A stretch of DNA of 64,000 nucleotides. Source: Roseateles_B flavus. GTDB lineage: Bacteria; Pseudomonadota; Gammaproteobacteria; Burkholderiales; Burkholderiaceae_C. Where the stretch lies: NCBI RefSeq assembly GCF_039872765.1, contig NZ_JBDPZC010000007.1, positions 309,362-373,361 of the forward strand, given 5' to 3'. The position numbers and the translations under genes are program-made. Below are positions 1 through 7,924 of this stretch, in pieces. Within the stretch, counting starts at the first letter, position 1, and the number at the start of each line of letters is the position of its first letter. The notes under the pieces were generated by a model. It worked only from the letters and a program-made list of their open reading frames with translations. It searched no databases and was not told the origin of the DNA.

Positions 1-309
1 GAGCCCGACGCCCATGAAGGAGTCCAGCGAGGAGGTGCTGTAGGTGCTCGTCAGCTTGCTGGTGGTCAGCGGGTCGATGCAGTAGACCCAGAACTGCTGG
101 CTGGCGCTGGAGTCGTTGACCAGCGAGGCACCCATGGACTGGCCGGTCTTGGTGTAGGCGCCGATCTGGATGTCGGCCTGGCCGTAGCGGTTCGTGCCGG
201 TGCCAGAGAGGCTGGTGTTGTAAGCCTGGGCCGAGCCCATGCACAGCACCGCAAGCCCGAGGCTGGCGCCCAAAGTGGCAAAGGTCTTGGTCATTGCTGC
301 AGTGCTCAT
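1..309 (-). CDS. Exported protein, probable PEP-CTERM-type substrate (C-terminus cut by window)
   Basis: Reading leftward from an ATG at 309, 103 codons run to the window edge. The N-terminus has a clear Sec signal peptide: Lys-8, a hydrophobic core, and a likely cleavage after AQA at about residue 29. The mature part is Ser/Thr/Gly-rich and contains FWVYCIDPL, a phrase I associate with N-terminal halves of PEP-CTERM sorted proteins; this is family knowledge, not proof. The gene lies just downstream of prsT, a PEP-CTERM system gene, on the same strand, which strengthens that reading. A second ATG at 294 in the same frame could also be the start. The sorting signal itself would lie outside the window, so the assignment is inferred. 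Confidence 0.55.
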   Translation of the reverse strand, partial: MSTAAMTKTFATLGASLGLAVLCMGSAQAYNTSLSGTGTNRYGQADIQIGAYTKTGQSMGASLVNDSSASQQFWVYCIDPLTTSKLTSTYSTSSLDSFMGVGL

Positions 310-416
310 GGTCTTGTCGCTTGGTTGCTTGCCGGCAGGGTCCCCCCGGCGATGGTCGGAAGGCTACCAGCGAATCTGGAGTTGTTCATCCCGTGAACGA
401 GGGGCCGATGCACAGG

Positions 417-431
417 GCAAGGGAACTGTCA
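417..431 (-). promoter_or_regulatory. Possible sigma-54 promoter element
   Basis: On the minus strand, TGACAG, five bases, then TTGC gives the exact spacing of a sigma-54 promoter (TGGCAC-N5-TTGC). The -12 GC is kept, but the -24 GG is GA. It lies about 110 bases before the exported-protein start at 309. PEP-CTERM substrates are often under sigma-54 control with PrsK/PrsR (family knowledge). The mismatch at -24 makes this weak. Confidence 0.22.
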
Positions 432-441
432 CGTCTGACAG
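426..441. promoter_or_regulatory. Inverted repeat CTGTCA-N4-TGACAG (possible operator)
   Basis: A perfect 6-bp inverted repeat with a 4-base spacer sits in the 265-base gap between prsT and the exported-protein gene. It overlaps the -24 part of the sigma-54-like element, so it could be an operator. No known binding consensus is claimed. Confidence 0.25.
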
Positions 442-574
442 GGTGGGCTAGCAAAATCAGGGCCACCATCGCTAAGTCATTGATTTGAAATACGCAGGCA
501 AGTGTTTCAAGCTGTTTTCAAACGTAAATGTAAGGCCAGCCGACAGAAGGGGCATGGGCCCGGAGCCGCCCGGC

Positions 575-3367
575 TCAGAGGCCCAGCTCAGCCTTGAGGG
601 TCTTGAACTCGGCGGTGTCCCGGAATCGGCCGGGCATGGCCATGGCTGCGCGCAGCTCCTCCCGGGCGTCCGGCTTGCGGCCGGACTTGGCCAGGGCGTA
701 GGCCAGGTGGAAACGCAGCTGGCCCTGGTTGGGGTCGCGCAGGCGGGCGTCACGCAGCAGGCGCAGGCCGGCCTCGATCTCGCCGCGCAGCACGTGGATC
801 CAGCCCTGGGCGTCCAGCGTCTCCGGGCTTTCCGGGGCCAGCTTGCGGGCGCGCTCGGCCATGGCCAGGGCACCGGCATCGCCCAGGCGCTGCAGCAGCA
901 GGGCGTAGGTGGCCATGGCGGAGACGTCCTGCGGATCGCGGGTGATCAAGGTGGAGAAGCTGCGCTTGGCCGCCTCGTTCTTGCCCAGCTCGGCCTGGGC
1001 CTCGGCCAGGACGCGCAGCAGGCCCAGGTCCTGAGGCGCCTTCTGGGACCAGCCCTCCAAGGTGGCCAGGCCCTTCTGCGGGTCGCCGCCGCTGGTCTGG
1101 GCACGGGCCAGCAGCAGGGCGTTGGCCGCGCTGGGCTCCTGGTCCAGCACCTGCTGGTAGCGCTTGCCGGCCTCGGCGAACTGCCCGCGTGCATAGGCCA
1201 GGTGGCCGGCTGTCAGCAGGGCCGGCAGGGCCGTGGGATACCTGGCCAGCAGGGTCTTGAGCAGGGCGTCGGCGCGAGCGTTGTCCTTCTTGCGGTTGGC
1301 CACCTCGATGCCCAGCACCAGCACATTGAGGGCCTCGGCGCCATTCTGCTGGGCCTTCTGCAGGTTGTAGCTGGCGCCGTCCAGATTGCCGATGGACAGC
1401 TGCTGGCGGCCCACCACCACCTGCGCCTCGGCGTCATAGCCGGCGATACGTGTGGCCTCCTGGAAGAGGACCTTGGCATTGCCGAGATCGCCCTGCATGG
1501 CATAGGTGCGGCCCAGGGTCAGCGCCACCTCGAGGTTGCCCTGGTACTTGCCGTTGAGCGCCTTGCCGACCTGGATGGCCTGGTCCAGCTTGCGCTGGCT
1601 GGTGTGGAGCTCCATCAGCGTCAGCCCGGGGCGCGGGTCATTGCGCGAGAGGTTGGCGGCCTTCTCCAGGGCCTCGGTGGCCTCGTTGAAGCGGCGGGCA
1701 CGGAACTCCAGGATGCCCAGCTGGTAGAGCAGCTGCGGGTCCTCGGCGTCCTTTTTGAGCAGCCCGTCCAGACGCTGGCGGGCGGGGTCGAACTGCTTTT
1801 CCTCGATGTCCAGCCAGCTGAGGTTGATCAGCGCCGGCTTGAAGCCCGGGCTCTTGGCCAGGGCCTGCTGGAAGGCGGCCCGGGCGCCGCCCTTGTCTCC
1901 CAGCCGCCCCTTGATATTGCCCAGGTAGTTGATGAGCATGGGGTTGTTCGGGTCGCTCTTGAGCAGGTTCTCGGCCAGCTGCAGTGCGCGCGGGCCCTTG
2001 CCCATGCTGGCATAGGCGGTGATCAGCTGGATGGCGGCGCGGGCGTCGCCGGGGTTGCTCGCCAGCACCTTCTCCAGGTTGCTGATGCCGGCCTCGCCCT
2101 GGCCCATGGAGAGCTGGCTCAGCGCCAGCTCCCGGATGGTGTCGGGCGTGGGCTGCTGGGCGGCCGCCTTGTCGAAGGCCTCGGCAGCCTGGTCATAGCG
2201 CTTGCGGGCCAGATGGATGCTGCCCTGCAGGTACAGCACCTGCGGGTCCGTGGGGCGCAGGCGCTGCAGGTTGCTGACGATCTGCTGCGCCTGGGTGAGG
2301 TCGCGCTGCTCCAGCGCGATGCTGGCGGCCATGAGCTGGCCGGCGTAGTGGTTGGCGTTGAGGGCCAGCAGATTCTTGAGGTGCTCGCGGGCCTTCTCGT
2401 TGTCGCCCAGGGCCTTGTAGGCCATCGCGGCGGCGAAGTTCAGGCTTTCGTCGCTGTTGATCACGCCGGCAGGCTGCAGGCCCAGCAGCTCGGTGGTCTG
2501 GACATAGGCGTCGCGGGCCTTGGCGGCATTGCCCTTGCGGGACTCGATGACGCCACGCAGGTAGGACGCCCGCGGGTCGGCCAGGCTGGCCGCGTCCAGG
2601 GCGGCGAGGTCCTGCTCGGCCTCCTTGAGCTGGCCGGTCGTGACCAGCAGGCCGGCGCGCGCCACACGGGCATCGACATTGAGCGCGTTGTGCTGCAGGG
2701 CCTTGCCGAAGGAGACCTGGGCGGCACTGCTCTCCTTGAGCTTCTGCTGCACGGTGCCCAGCGCGTACCAGGCGGCGCTGTTGGCGGGATCGAACTCCAG
2801 CGCCTTGCTGATCTGGCCACGCGCCTTCTCCAGCTCGCCCTGGCGCGCCAGCATGGTGGCCTCGGCCAGCAGGGGCAGGGGCGAGCGGGGCGCCAGCGCG
2901 CGGGCTTCGGCAAAGGACTTCGTGGCGGCGTCCTTCTGCCCGAGGGTGGCGAAGGCGGTGCCGCGCTGGGTGAGGATCTCGGCATGGCTGCCCGCCGGCA
3001 CACCGTTGGTGTTGATGCGGTCCAGCAGCTTCTTGTACTCGCCCAGGGCGATGTAGAGCTGGCCCAGGTCCACCATCACCTCGCTGCGCGCCACGCCCTG
3101 CTTCAGCGCCTCCTCGAAGGCGGCCTCGGCCGAGGGCAGGTCGCCCTTTTTCAGCAGGGTACGGGCCAGCAGCAGATGGGCGGAGAGCATGTGCGGATCC
3201 GCCTGCAGGGAGTTGCGCAGCTGGATCAGCGCGCCGTCGATGTCCTTCTTCTCGAGGCGCTGCTGGGCGTCGTCGTAGAACTTGCTGGCCGCATCACCCG
3301 CCCCCTGGGCCTGGAGACAGGCACCGAGCAGGAGGGAGAGGAGCAGGCGGGAGGGCAGGCGGTTCAT
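575..3367 (-). CDS. prsT: PEP-CTERM system TPR-repeat lipoprotein PrsT
   Basis: This 930-residue protein is built almost wholly of tetratricopeptide-like helical repeats, with many A-x-Y/L-x-x-G and P-x-x-x-x-A patterns at about 34-residue spacing. The N-terminus is a lipoprotein signal peptide with lipobox LGAC (Cys-17), so it should be anchored in a membrane facing the periplasm. Length, lipobox and opening (about residues 28-60, FYDDAQQRLEKKDIDGA) match the PEP-CTERM/exosortase-associated lipoprotein PrsT. The family is thought to support export or assembly of exopolysaccharide and PEP-CTERM proteins; its exact role is not known. The exported-protein gene downstream fits this context. No exosortase is visible in the window. 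Confidence 0.85.
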   Translation of the reverse strand: MNRLPSRLLLSLLLGACLQAQGAGDAASKFYDDAQQRLEKKDIDGALIQLRNSLQADPHMLSAHLLLARTLLKKGDLPSAEAAFEEALKQGVARSEVMVDLGQLYIALGEYKKLLDRINTNGVPAGSHAEILTQRGTAFATLGQKDAATKSFAEARALAPRSPLPLLAEATMLARQGELEKARGQISKALEFDPANSAAWYALGTVQQKLKESSAAQVSFGKALQHNALNVDARVARAGLLVTTGQLKEAEQDLAALDAASLADPRASYLRGVIESRKGNAAKARDAYVQTTELLGLQPAGVINSDESLNFAAAMAYKALGDNEKAREHLKNLLALNANHYAGQLMAASIALEQRDLTQAQQIVSNLQRLRPTDPQVLYLQGSIHLARKRYDQAAEAFDKAAAQQPTPDTIRELALSQLSMGQGEAGISNLEKVLASNPGDARAAIQLITAYASMGKGPRALQLAENLLKSDPNNPMLINYLGNIKGRLGDKGGARAAFQQALAKSPGFKPALINLSWLDIEEKQFDPARQRLDGLLKKDAEDPQLLYQLGILEFRARRFNEATEALEKAANLSRNDPRPGLTLMELHTSQRKLDQAIQVGKALNGKYQGNLEVALTLGRTYAMQGDLGNAKVLFQEATRIAGYDAEAQVVVGRQQLSIGNLDGASYNLQKAQQNGAEALNVLVLGIEVANRKKDNARADALLKTLLARYPTALPALLTAGHLAYARGQFAEAGKRYQQVLDQEPSAANALLLARAQTSGGDPQKGLATLEGWSQKAPQDLGLLRVLAEAQAELGKNEAAKRSFSTLITRDPQDVSAMATYALLLQRLGDAGALAMAERARKLAPESPETLDAQGWIHVLRGEIEAGLRLLRDARLRDPNQGQLRFHLAYALAKSGRKPDAREELRAAMAMPGRFRDTAEFKTLKAELGL

Positions 3368-3453
3368 GGGCGGTCCAGTGCGGGGGGAGGCCGGCGCGCG
3401 GCCGGCGAAGCAAAGGGACCGCCGCGGCGGTCCCGGCAGGCGGGGAGCTGGGC

Positions 3454-3948
3454 TCAGTCCCGGAAGTTGTCGTAGCTCAGGGGCAGGTCCGCCATGTCCT
3501 TCTTCAGCTGGGCGATGGCCAGCTGGAGGTCGTCACGGTTCTTGCCGGTGATGCGCACGACGTCGCCCTGGATGGAGCTCTGGACCTTGAGCTTGCTGGC
3601 CTTGATGGCGTTGCTGATCTTCTTGGCGTTCTCGGCGTCGATGCCGGAGCGGATCTTGTAGACCTGGCGGACCTTGTCGCCGCCCAGCTTCTCGATCTTG
3701 TCGTTCTTGTCCAGGAAGCTGATCACCACGCCCTGCTTGGTCAGCTTGCTGTAGAGCACGGCCTCGATCTGCTCCAGCTGGAAATCGCTGTCGCCGACGG
3801 CGTGGATTTCCTTTTCCTTGCTCTTGAGCTCGACGGAGGCACTGGTGCCCTTGAAGTCGAAGCGGGTGTCAATTTCCTTCTTGCTGTTGTCCACGCCATG
3901 GCCGATCTTGACCATGTCGGGCTCCAGCTTGGTGTCGAAGCTTGGCAT
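3454..3948 (-). CDS. yajQ: YajQ family cyclic-di-GMP-binding protein
   Basis: The 164-residue product starts MPSFDTKLEPD and runs to SYDNFRD, a full-length YajQ (DUF520) protein with two ferredoxin-like halves. YajQ proteins bind nucleotides, and in Xanthomonas and Pseudomonas relatives they act as c-di-GMP effectors that modulate a transcription factor. An upstream in-frame ATG at 4035 would add 29 non-conserved residues, so I chose the start that matches the family. The gene diverges from murB with only 64 bases between start codons, so the two share a promoter region. It lies 86 bases upstream of prsT on the same strand. Confidence 0.93.
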   Translation of the reverse strand: MPSFDTKLEPDMVKIGHGVDNSKKEIDTRFDFKGTSASVELKSKEKEIHAVGDSDFQLEQIEAVLYSKLTKQGVVISFLDKNDKIEKLGGDKVRQVYKIRSGIDAENAKKISNAIKASKLKVQSSIQGDVVRITGKNRDDLQLAIAQLKKDMADLPLSYDNFRD

Positions 3949-4012
3949 CTCTTGAATCCTTGAGGGAAGGGCCCTCGCCGGAAGCGGCAAGGGAATCTGG
4001 GAAAATTCTGCC

Positions 4013-5104
4013 ATGCAACAAGAGATGCCGAACACCCGGGACGAGGGTCAGCGCCCCATTCAGACGAACCCGAGCCTCGTGGTCGAGGAGGGCGTGAACC
4101 TGCGGCCCTACAACAGCTTCGGCCTGCCCGCCACCGCCCAGCGCCTGGTGCGCATCCGGCACGAGTCCGACCTGCGCCGCGTGATCGACCACCCCGAGCT
4201 GGGCCGCGCGCCCAAGTTCGTGCTGGGCGGGGGCAGCAATATCGTGCTCACGCGCGACGTCGAGGCCCTGGTGCTGAAGATGGAGATCCTCGGCAAGCGC
4301 GTGGTCGAGGAGCGCGAGGACGCCTGGATCCTGGAGGTCGGTGCCGGGGAGACCTGGCACGAGGTGGTGCGCTGGAGCCTGGAGCAGGGCTGTCCGGGCC
4401 TGGAGAACCTCGCCCTGATCCCGGGCACGGCCGGCGCAGCGCCGGTGCAGAACATCGGGGCCTATGGCGTCGAGATCAAGGACCGCATCGAGGCGGTGGA
4501 GGTCATCGACCTGATCACCGGCCGGCCCGTGCGCCTGCCGGCGAGCGTGCTGGCCTTCGGCTACCGGGACAGCGTCTTCAAGCAGAGCGGCTTCGGCGGC
4601 CTGGCCGGCAAGAGCGTCATCACCCGCGTGCTGCTGCGCTGCCCCAAGCCCTGGATCCCGCAGCTGGGCTACCTGGACCTTGAGCGCAAGATGGCCGAGA
4701 CCGGCATCACTGCGCCCAGCGCGAAGCAGATCTTCGACTGGGTCTGCCAGATCCGCCAGGCCAAGCTCCCCGACCCGCGCCAGATCGGCAATGCCGGCAG
4801 CTTCTTCAAGAACCCGGTGGTCAGCGAGGAGCAGTGCCGGGACATCATCGGCCGCGACCCCGGCATCGTGCACTACCCCATGCCCGACGGCACGGTGAAG
4901 CTGGCCGCGGGCTGGCTGATCGATGCCTGCGGCTGGAAGGGCAAGAGCGTGGGCGGCGCGGCGGTGTATGAACGCCAGGCCCTCGTGCTGGTCAACCGCG
5001 GCGAGGCCCGCGGGGCCGAGGTGGTGACCCTGGCGCGGGCCATTCAGGAGAGTGTCTACGGCCGCTTCGGCATCCGGCTGGAGCCCGAGCCGGTGATCGT
5101 CTGA
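4013..5104 (+). CDS. murB: UDP-N-acetylenolpyruvoylglucosamine reductase MurB
   Basis: MurB reduces UDP-GlcNAc-enolpyruvate to UDP-MurNAc with NADPH and FAD in cytosolic peptidoglycan synthesis. The FAD motif LGGGSNIVL lies near residues 70-80, followed by PGTAGAAPVQNIGAYGVE. The catalytic serine is in GSFFKNP (Ser-263), and the C-terminus carries the expected acidic EPEP segment. The length (363) and the arrangement resemble the type I (E. coli-like) enzyme. A second ATG at 4025 is an equally possible start, because the first residues are not conserved. It converges on the kinase gene, whose stop is 12 bases away. Confidence 0.95.
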   Translation: MQQEMPNTRDEGQRPIQTNPSLVVEEGVNLRPYNSFGLPATAQRLVRIRHESDLRRVIDHPELGRAPKFVLGGGSNIVLTRDVEALVLKMEILGKRVVEEREDAWILEVGAGETWHEVVRWSLEQGCPGLENLALIPGTAGAAPVQNIGAYGVEIKDRIEAVEVIDLITGRPVRLPASVLAFGYRDSVFKQSGFGGLAGKSVITRVLLRCPKPWIPQLGYLDLERKMAETGITAPSAKQIFDWVCQIRQAKLPDPRQIGNAGSFFKNPVVSEEQCRDIIGRDPGIVHYPMPDGTVKLAAGWLIDACGWKGKSVGGAAVYERQALVLVNRGEARGAEVVTLARAIQESVYGRFGIRLEPEPVIV

Positions 5105-5116
5105 TTCGTCGTCTGA

Positions 5117-7369
5117 TCAGGACTTGAACAGCGGCTGCGAGCACAGCTCGCGGCAGCGCGCGATGGCCTGGCGGATGCGCCGGGCGATGGCCTGCAGTAC
5201 GTCCACGTGCCGTTCTGCACCGGCCGCGGCTTCCAGTTCGGCCGCTGGCTGGCTCAACAGGCGCAGGCCCAGATTGGCCGCCGCGCCCTTGAGCTCGTGG
5301 GCCAGCTCGCGCAGCTGGGTGTGATGCGGGCCGGCCAGGCCTTCGTCCAGGCGCTGCTCGATCTCCGGCAGGCCGGCGATGAAGCGCTCGTAGAGTTGCG
5401 CCACGGCCTTGCCGCTGAGGTGATGGCCCAGCTCGGCGATGACTTGTGCGTCCAGCTCGTCCTCCCCCACACCCAGCGCGGCGCACGGGCCTGGACGGGG
5501 CGTGGCGAGCGGGCCGGCGGCAGGCGCATCCACCTGCTCCCAGGGCTGGCGGTTCAGGGCCACCGTGAGCTCCTGGATGCCCAGCGGCTTGGCCAGGAAC
5601 TCGTCCATGCCGGCCTCGCGGGCCTGGTGGCGTGTGCTGTCGAAGGCATCGGCCGACAGCGCGATGATGCGGATCTGCCCCTTGGGCGCCGCCATGGCGC
5701 GGATCTGCCGGCTGGCCTCCAGGCCGTCCATCACCGGGGTGTGCAGGTCCATCAGGACCATGTCGAACTCTTCCATGCGCAGGCGCTCGACGGCCTGCAG
5801 ACCGTTCTCGCAGAAGACGGCCTTGTGGCCCAGGCGTTCCAGCACCGCCTCTAGGAACTGGCGGTTCGTGGCGTTGTCCTCGGAGACCAGGATGCGCAGC
5901 TGGCGCAGGGCCGCCAGGGGCACGGCGTCGGGCCTGGAGGGCGGCACGGCGGCATGGTTGGGCTCGCATTCATTGAGCTTGAGCTCCACCGTGAAGACCG
6001 AGCCCTGGCCCAGCGCGGACTGCACCTGGATGTCACCCCCCATGGCCCGGGCCAGGGTGCGGGAGATCTCCAGGCCCAGGCCGGTGCCACCGAAGCGCCG
6101 CGAGCTGCTGGCATCGCCCCGGCTGAAGCGCTGGAAGAGCAGGGCCTGCGTGGCCAAGTCCATGCCGATGCCGGTGTCGCGCACCTCGAAGCGCAGCAGG
6201 TTGTTGCCCAGTGCGTCGAGCTGGCGGCTCACCAGCAAGCTGACCCGGCCGTGCTCGGTGAACTTGATGGCATTGCCCAGCAGATTCAACAGGATCTGAC
6301 GCAGCCGCGTCGGGTCTGCCATCGCCCAGCGGGGGACGTCGGGCAGCAGCTGCAGGTCCAGGGCCAAGTCCTTGGCATGGGCCTGGGGCCAGCAGACGTC
6401 CTCGAGCTCGCGCAGCATGGCGGGCAGCTCGGTGGGCTCGGGGCGGATGTCCACGCCGCCGGCCTCCATGCGTGAGACGTCGAGGATGTCGTTGAGCACG
6501 GCCAGCAGGTGGCGCGCGGAATCGCCCGCGGCCTGCAGTTGCTGGCGCTGGCGGGCGTCCAGCTTGCTGTCCTGGAGCAGTGCCAGCATGCCCAGCAGGC
6601 CATGCATGGGCGTGCGCAGCTCGTGGCTCATATTGGCCAGGAAGACGCTCTTGGCCCGGCTGCCTGCCTCGGCCTGCTCCTGTGCCTGGGCCAGGTGGCG
6701 GGCCTGCGCGCCCTGGGCACGCGCATAGGCGCGCAGCCGGCCGAACTGGCGCAGCACCAGCGCGGACAGCAGCAGCACCAGGCCCACCTGGAAGGCATTG
6801 AGCAGCAGGCCGGTGCGGTTGTGGTCCCGCACCACGGCATTGCGTTCCGACACCTGGGCGGCAACGAAGTGAGAGGCGGTCAGCGAGAGCTCGCGGATCG
6901 GGTCTGCCAGCGACTCCAGGCGGTCCAGGACCTCGCGCAGGCGTTCGGGCTGCCCGGTCACCAGGCGGGCATTGAGCGGCAGGCCGTCGGCCCAGCGGAT
7001 GAAGGCGCGGGTGCGCTCCAGGGTGAGCTTGTAGTCCGGATGCTTGCGCAGAATCAGCGTGGCGTGCTCGCTCTCGATCAGGCTCAGGCGGCTGACGAAG
7101 ATCTCGTAGCGCTGCACGACCTGGTCGGCATCGACCGTGGGACTGGAGCCCAGCATCTGCTCGATGACCAGGCGCAGGCGCAGGGCCTCGGCCTCGAACT
7201 GGAAGAGGCTCCAGACGAGGTAGTCGTCCTGGTAGCGCTCGGTGGCGTCCAGCAGCTGGTACTGCCGGATCTGCAGCCAGCCCATGCCGCCCAGGGCCAT
7301 CAGCAGCACCAGCACCATGGCCATGGGCAGGTTCAGCCAGCGGCGGTACGTGCGTTGTGCAGGCTCCAT
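5117..7369 (-). CDS. Hybrid sensor histidine kinase with receiver and Hpt domains
   Basis: This 750-residue membrane kinase contains: TM1 at about 14-31; a periplasmic helical sensor segment of about 155 residues; TM2 at about 188-206; HisKA with phospho-acceptor His-249 in NMSHELRTP; HATPase (NLLGNAIKF, DTGIGM, FGGTGLGL); a receiver with Asp-541 in LMDLHTPVMDG; and an Hpt domain with His-691 in AHELKGAAA. It is therefore a full phosphorelay in one chain, and the output partner is not in the window. The start at 7369 was chosen because it lies 4 bases past the stop of the upstream SUOX-fold gene, implying translational coupling. An ATG at 7408 would overlap that gene. Confidence 0.93.
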   Translation of the reverse strand: MEPAQRTYRRWLNLPMAMVLVLLMALGGMGWLQIRQYQLLDATERYQDDYLVWSLFQFEAEALRLRLVIEQMLGSSPTVDADQVVQRYEIFVSRLSLIESEHATLILRKHPDYKLTLERTRAFIRWADGLPLNARLVTGQPERLREVLDRLESLADPIRELSLTASHFVAAQVSERNAVVRDHNRTGLLLNAFQVGLVLLLSALVLRQFGRLRAYARAQGAQARHLAQAQEQAEAGSRAKSVFLANMSHELRTPMHGLLGMLALLQDSKLDARQRQQLQAAGDSARHLLAVLNDILDVSRMEAGGVDIRPEPTELPAMLRELEDVCWPQAHAKDLALDLQLLPDVPRWAMADPTRLRQILLNLLGNAIKFTEHGRVSLLVSRQLDALGNNLLRFEVRDTGIGMDLATQALLFQRFSRGDASSSRRFGGTGLGLEISRTLARAMGGDIQVQSALGQGSVFTVELKLNECEPNHAAVPPSRPDAVPLAALRQLRILVSEDNATNRQFLEAVLERLGHKAVFCENGLQAVERLRMEEFDMVLMDLHTPVMDGLEASRQIRAMAAPKGQIRIIALSADAFDSTRHQAREAGMDEFLAKPLGIQELTVALNRQPWEQVDAPAAGPLATPRPGPCAALGVGEDELDAQVIAELGHHLSGKAVAQLYERFIAGLPEIEQRLDEGLAGPHHTQLRELAHELKGAAANLGLRLLSQPAAELEAAAGAERHVDVLQAIARRIRQAIARCRELCSQPLFKS

Positions 7370-7373
7370 GCGC

Positions 7374-7922
7374 TCAGCGGATTTCCAGGGCCTTGAGCTG
7401 CCAGGCACAGCGGCTGTAGTAGATGCTGGTGCGCAGGCGCCGGTCGTCGTCGAAGGGGTAGATGATGAACAGCGGGCCCTTGTCCCGCACGGACATGGGC
7501 TGGTCGTCCATCAGCCGGGCGAGGATCACCGGGTGCTGCAGCACGTCCTCCATGGGGATGCTGACCCGGTAGTCGTTCAACGCGTAAGCCTCGATGCTGC
7601 TGCCGCGGGCCCCGGCCAGTGCCAGCACGTCGCGCAGCAGCGGGCCGGTGAACTTGCGGGCGTCCGGATACCAGGGCGTGTTGACCGTGATGCTGCGCTG
7701 GGGCAGGGCGGCCAGCATGTCCATGTCCAGGGCCACCCGGCCGTCCTGGTTGGCCTTGAGGCCCGAACCGCTGATGGTCAGGATCACCCGGCCCTTGGGA
7801 CTGTCCAGTGCCAGCGCCGGCCCGCCCAGGCCCAGCCCGGCGAGCAGCAGGCTGGCGGCCGCGCAGGCCGCCAGGCCTCTGCGGAGACCGGGCTGCACAG
7901 ACAGGCGGCGCGGCCCCGGCAT
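7374..7922 (-). CDS. Periplasmic SUOX-fold (molybdopterin oxidoreductase-like) protein
   Basis: The 182-residue product has a Sec signal peptide (cleavage near residue 39, after ALA). It is followed by a compact domain resembling the oxidoreductase molybdopterin-binding (SUOX) fold: ITVNTPWYP, FTGPLLRDVLALAGA, LNDYRVSIP and PLFIIYPFD. The short family (COG3915-like) lacks most of the cofactor pocket. The only cysteine in the mature part is in YSRCAWQ near the C-terminus, not at the position of the molybdenum-ligating cysteine, so enzymatic activity is doubtful. It sits 2 bases after argG and 4 bases before the hybrid kinase. A role as periplasmic sensor partner of that kinase is my inference. 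Confidence 0.75.
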   Translation of the reverse strand: MPGPRRLSVQPGLRRGLAACAAASLLLAGLGLGGPALALDSPKGRVILTISGSGLKANQDGRVALDMDMLAALPQRSITVNTPWYPDARKFTGPLLRDVLALAGARGSSIEAYALNDYRVSIPMEDVLQHPVILARLMDDQPMSVRDKGPLFIIYPFDDDRRLRTSIYYSRCAWQLKALEIR

Positions 7923-7924
7923 GA

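Noticed and set aside
239..488. Two 64-70 codon plus-strand frames upstream of the left-edge gene
   Set aside because: No ribosome-binding site or similarity, and they overlap the signal-peptide codons of the minus-strand gene.
485..3475. 996-codon open frame on the plus strand opposite prsT
   Set aside because: Antisense shadow caused by GC-rich codons; Gln/Gly/Leu-rich with no motifs, while prsT on the other strand is a recognised family.
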